A stretch of DNA of 64,000 nucleotides, taken from Sycobia sp. Sy_11 (taxonomy: Eukaryota > Arthropoda > Insecta > Hymenoptera > Epichrysomallidae). A program made the position numbers and the translations under genes. The notes beneath the pieces were generated by a model that had not been told where the DNA came from, ran no database searches, and saw nothing but the letters and a program-made list of their open reading frames with translations. Location of the stretch: positions 5,000,001 through 5,064,000 of the forward strand of contig JACCIC010000004.1 of NCBI GenBank assembly GCA_018907035.1, read 5' to 3'. Shown here one piece after another: positions 63,747 through 64,000 of the stretch. Positions within the stretch are counted from its first letter, which is position 1. Every line of letters starts with the position of its first letter.

Positions 63747-64000
63747 AGGGAATTAATTGGCACAGGATTCTGCGAGTTTGTTAATGATAATTCAGGAAGA
63801 AATTCTTTTCAAATATATGTATTCAATATCAATATCAATTATAGGGCATTTTCACTATTTCTATCGAAACTGATTAAGATTAAAAGCAGGTGATCGTTAA
63901 TTATACTGAATTAACAATTCCAAAAATATCTTTAGCTGTACTTTACGTTGTCCACATATTAATATGTGAAACACAATAATGTAATTAGATATCACGCAGT

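Noticed and set aside
63161..63763. 200-codon open frame on the minus strand
   Set aside because: Over half of it is R/E and Y/I repeat read from GA and AT arrays; the rest has no domain and overlaps other frames.

Overview
The window reads as a eukaryotic, most likely insect and probably hymenopteran (ant-like), gene desert or very large intron. This is inference. It rests on an AT-rich background cut by sharp CpG-containing GC-rich patches, on many long (AT)n, (CT)n/(GA)n and (CA)n microsatellites, on a decayed mariner element, and on a tRNA-derived SINE family. I found no protein-coding gene, no complete coding exon and no functional RNA gene. The open frames present are short. Most lie in simple repeats (poly Y/I, S/L or R/E translations) or are overlapping frames in GC-rich DNA, and none shows a recognisable host-gene domain.

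Layout. 1-10.8 kb: AT-rich DNA with GC-richer patches near 0.44-0.96, 3.83-4.43 and 8.34-8.8 kb. 10804-11926: a complete but dead mariner, with 25-bp inverted termini, a TA duplication and a frameshifted transposase whose three catalytic Asp positions all appear replaced. 13.5-13.7 kb: an old inverted SINE copy beside a short tandem repeat. 14.4-30.05 kb: alternating AT-rich stretches and GC-rich islands (14.4-15.2, 17.8-18.6, 22.0-22.5, 24.4-25.8, 27.3-28.3, 29.4-30.05 kb), many with a long dinucleotide repeat inside or at the edge. 30-38 kb: two better-preserved SINE copies; the one at 36972-37190 keeps a perfect 12-bp target-site duplication. 40.06-41.5 kb: the most promoter-like island, with a four-run G-quadruplex motif about 80 bp upstream of a TATA/initiator pair. 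42.9-44.3 kb: another island with a TATA-like element and a splice-donor-like site. 44.3-64 kb: AT-rich again, with patches at 50.5-51.1, 54.2-54.7, 57.8-58.5, 60.5-61.25 and 63.05-63.66 kb.

No set of genes works together here. What can be supported is a small collection of transposable-element remnants, simple repeats, DNA able to adopt non-B structure, and GC-rich islands that are plausible regulatory DNA of a neighbouring gene. I do not see an undescribed protein system. The most useful observations are the SINE family with its target-site duplication and 17-bp tandem arrays, the dead mariner, the promoter-like unit at 41.0-41.2 kb, the LINE-like 3' stem-loop at 42.16 kb and the structured hairpin at 27.0 kb.
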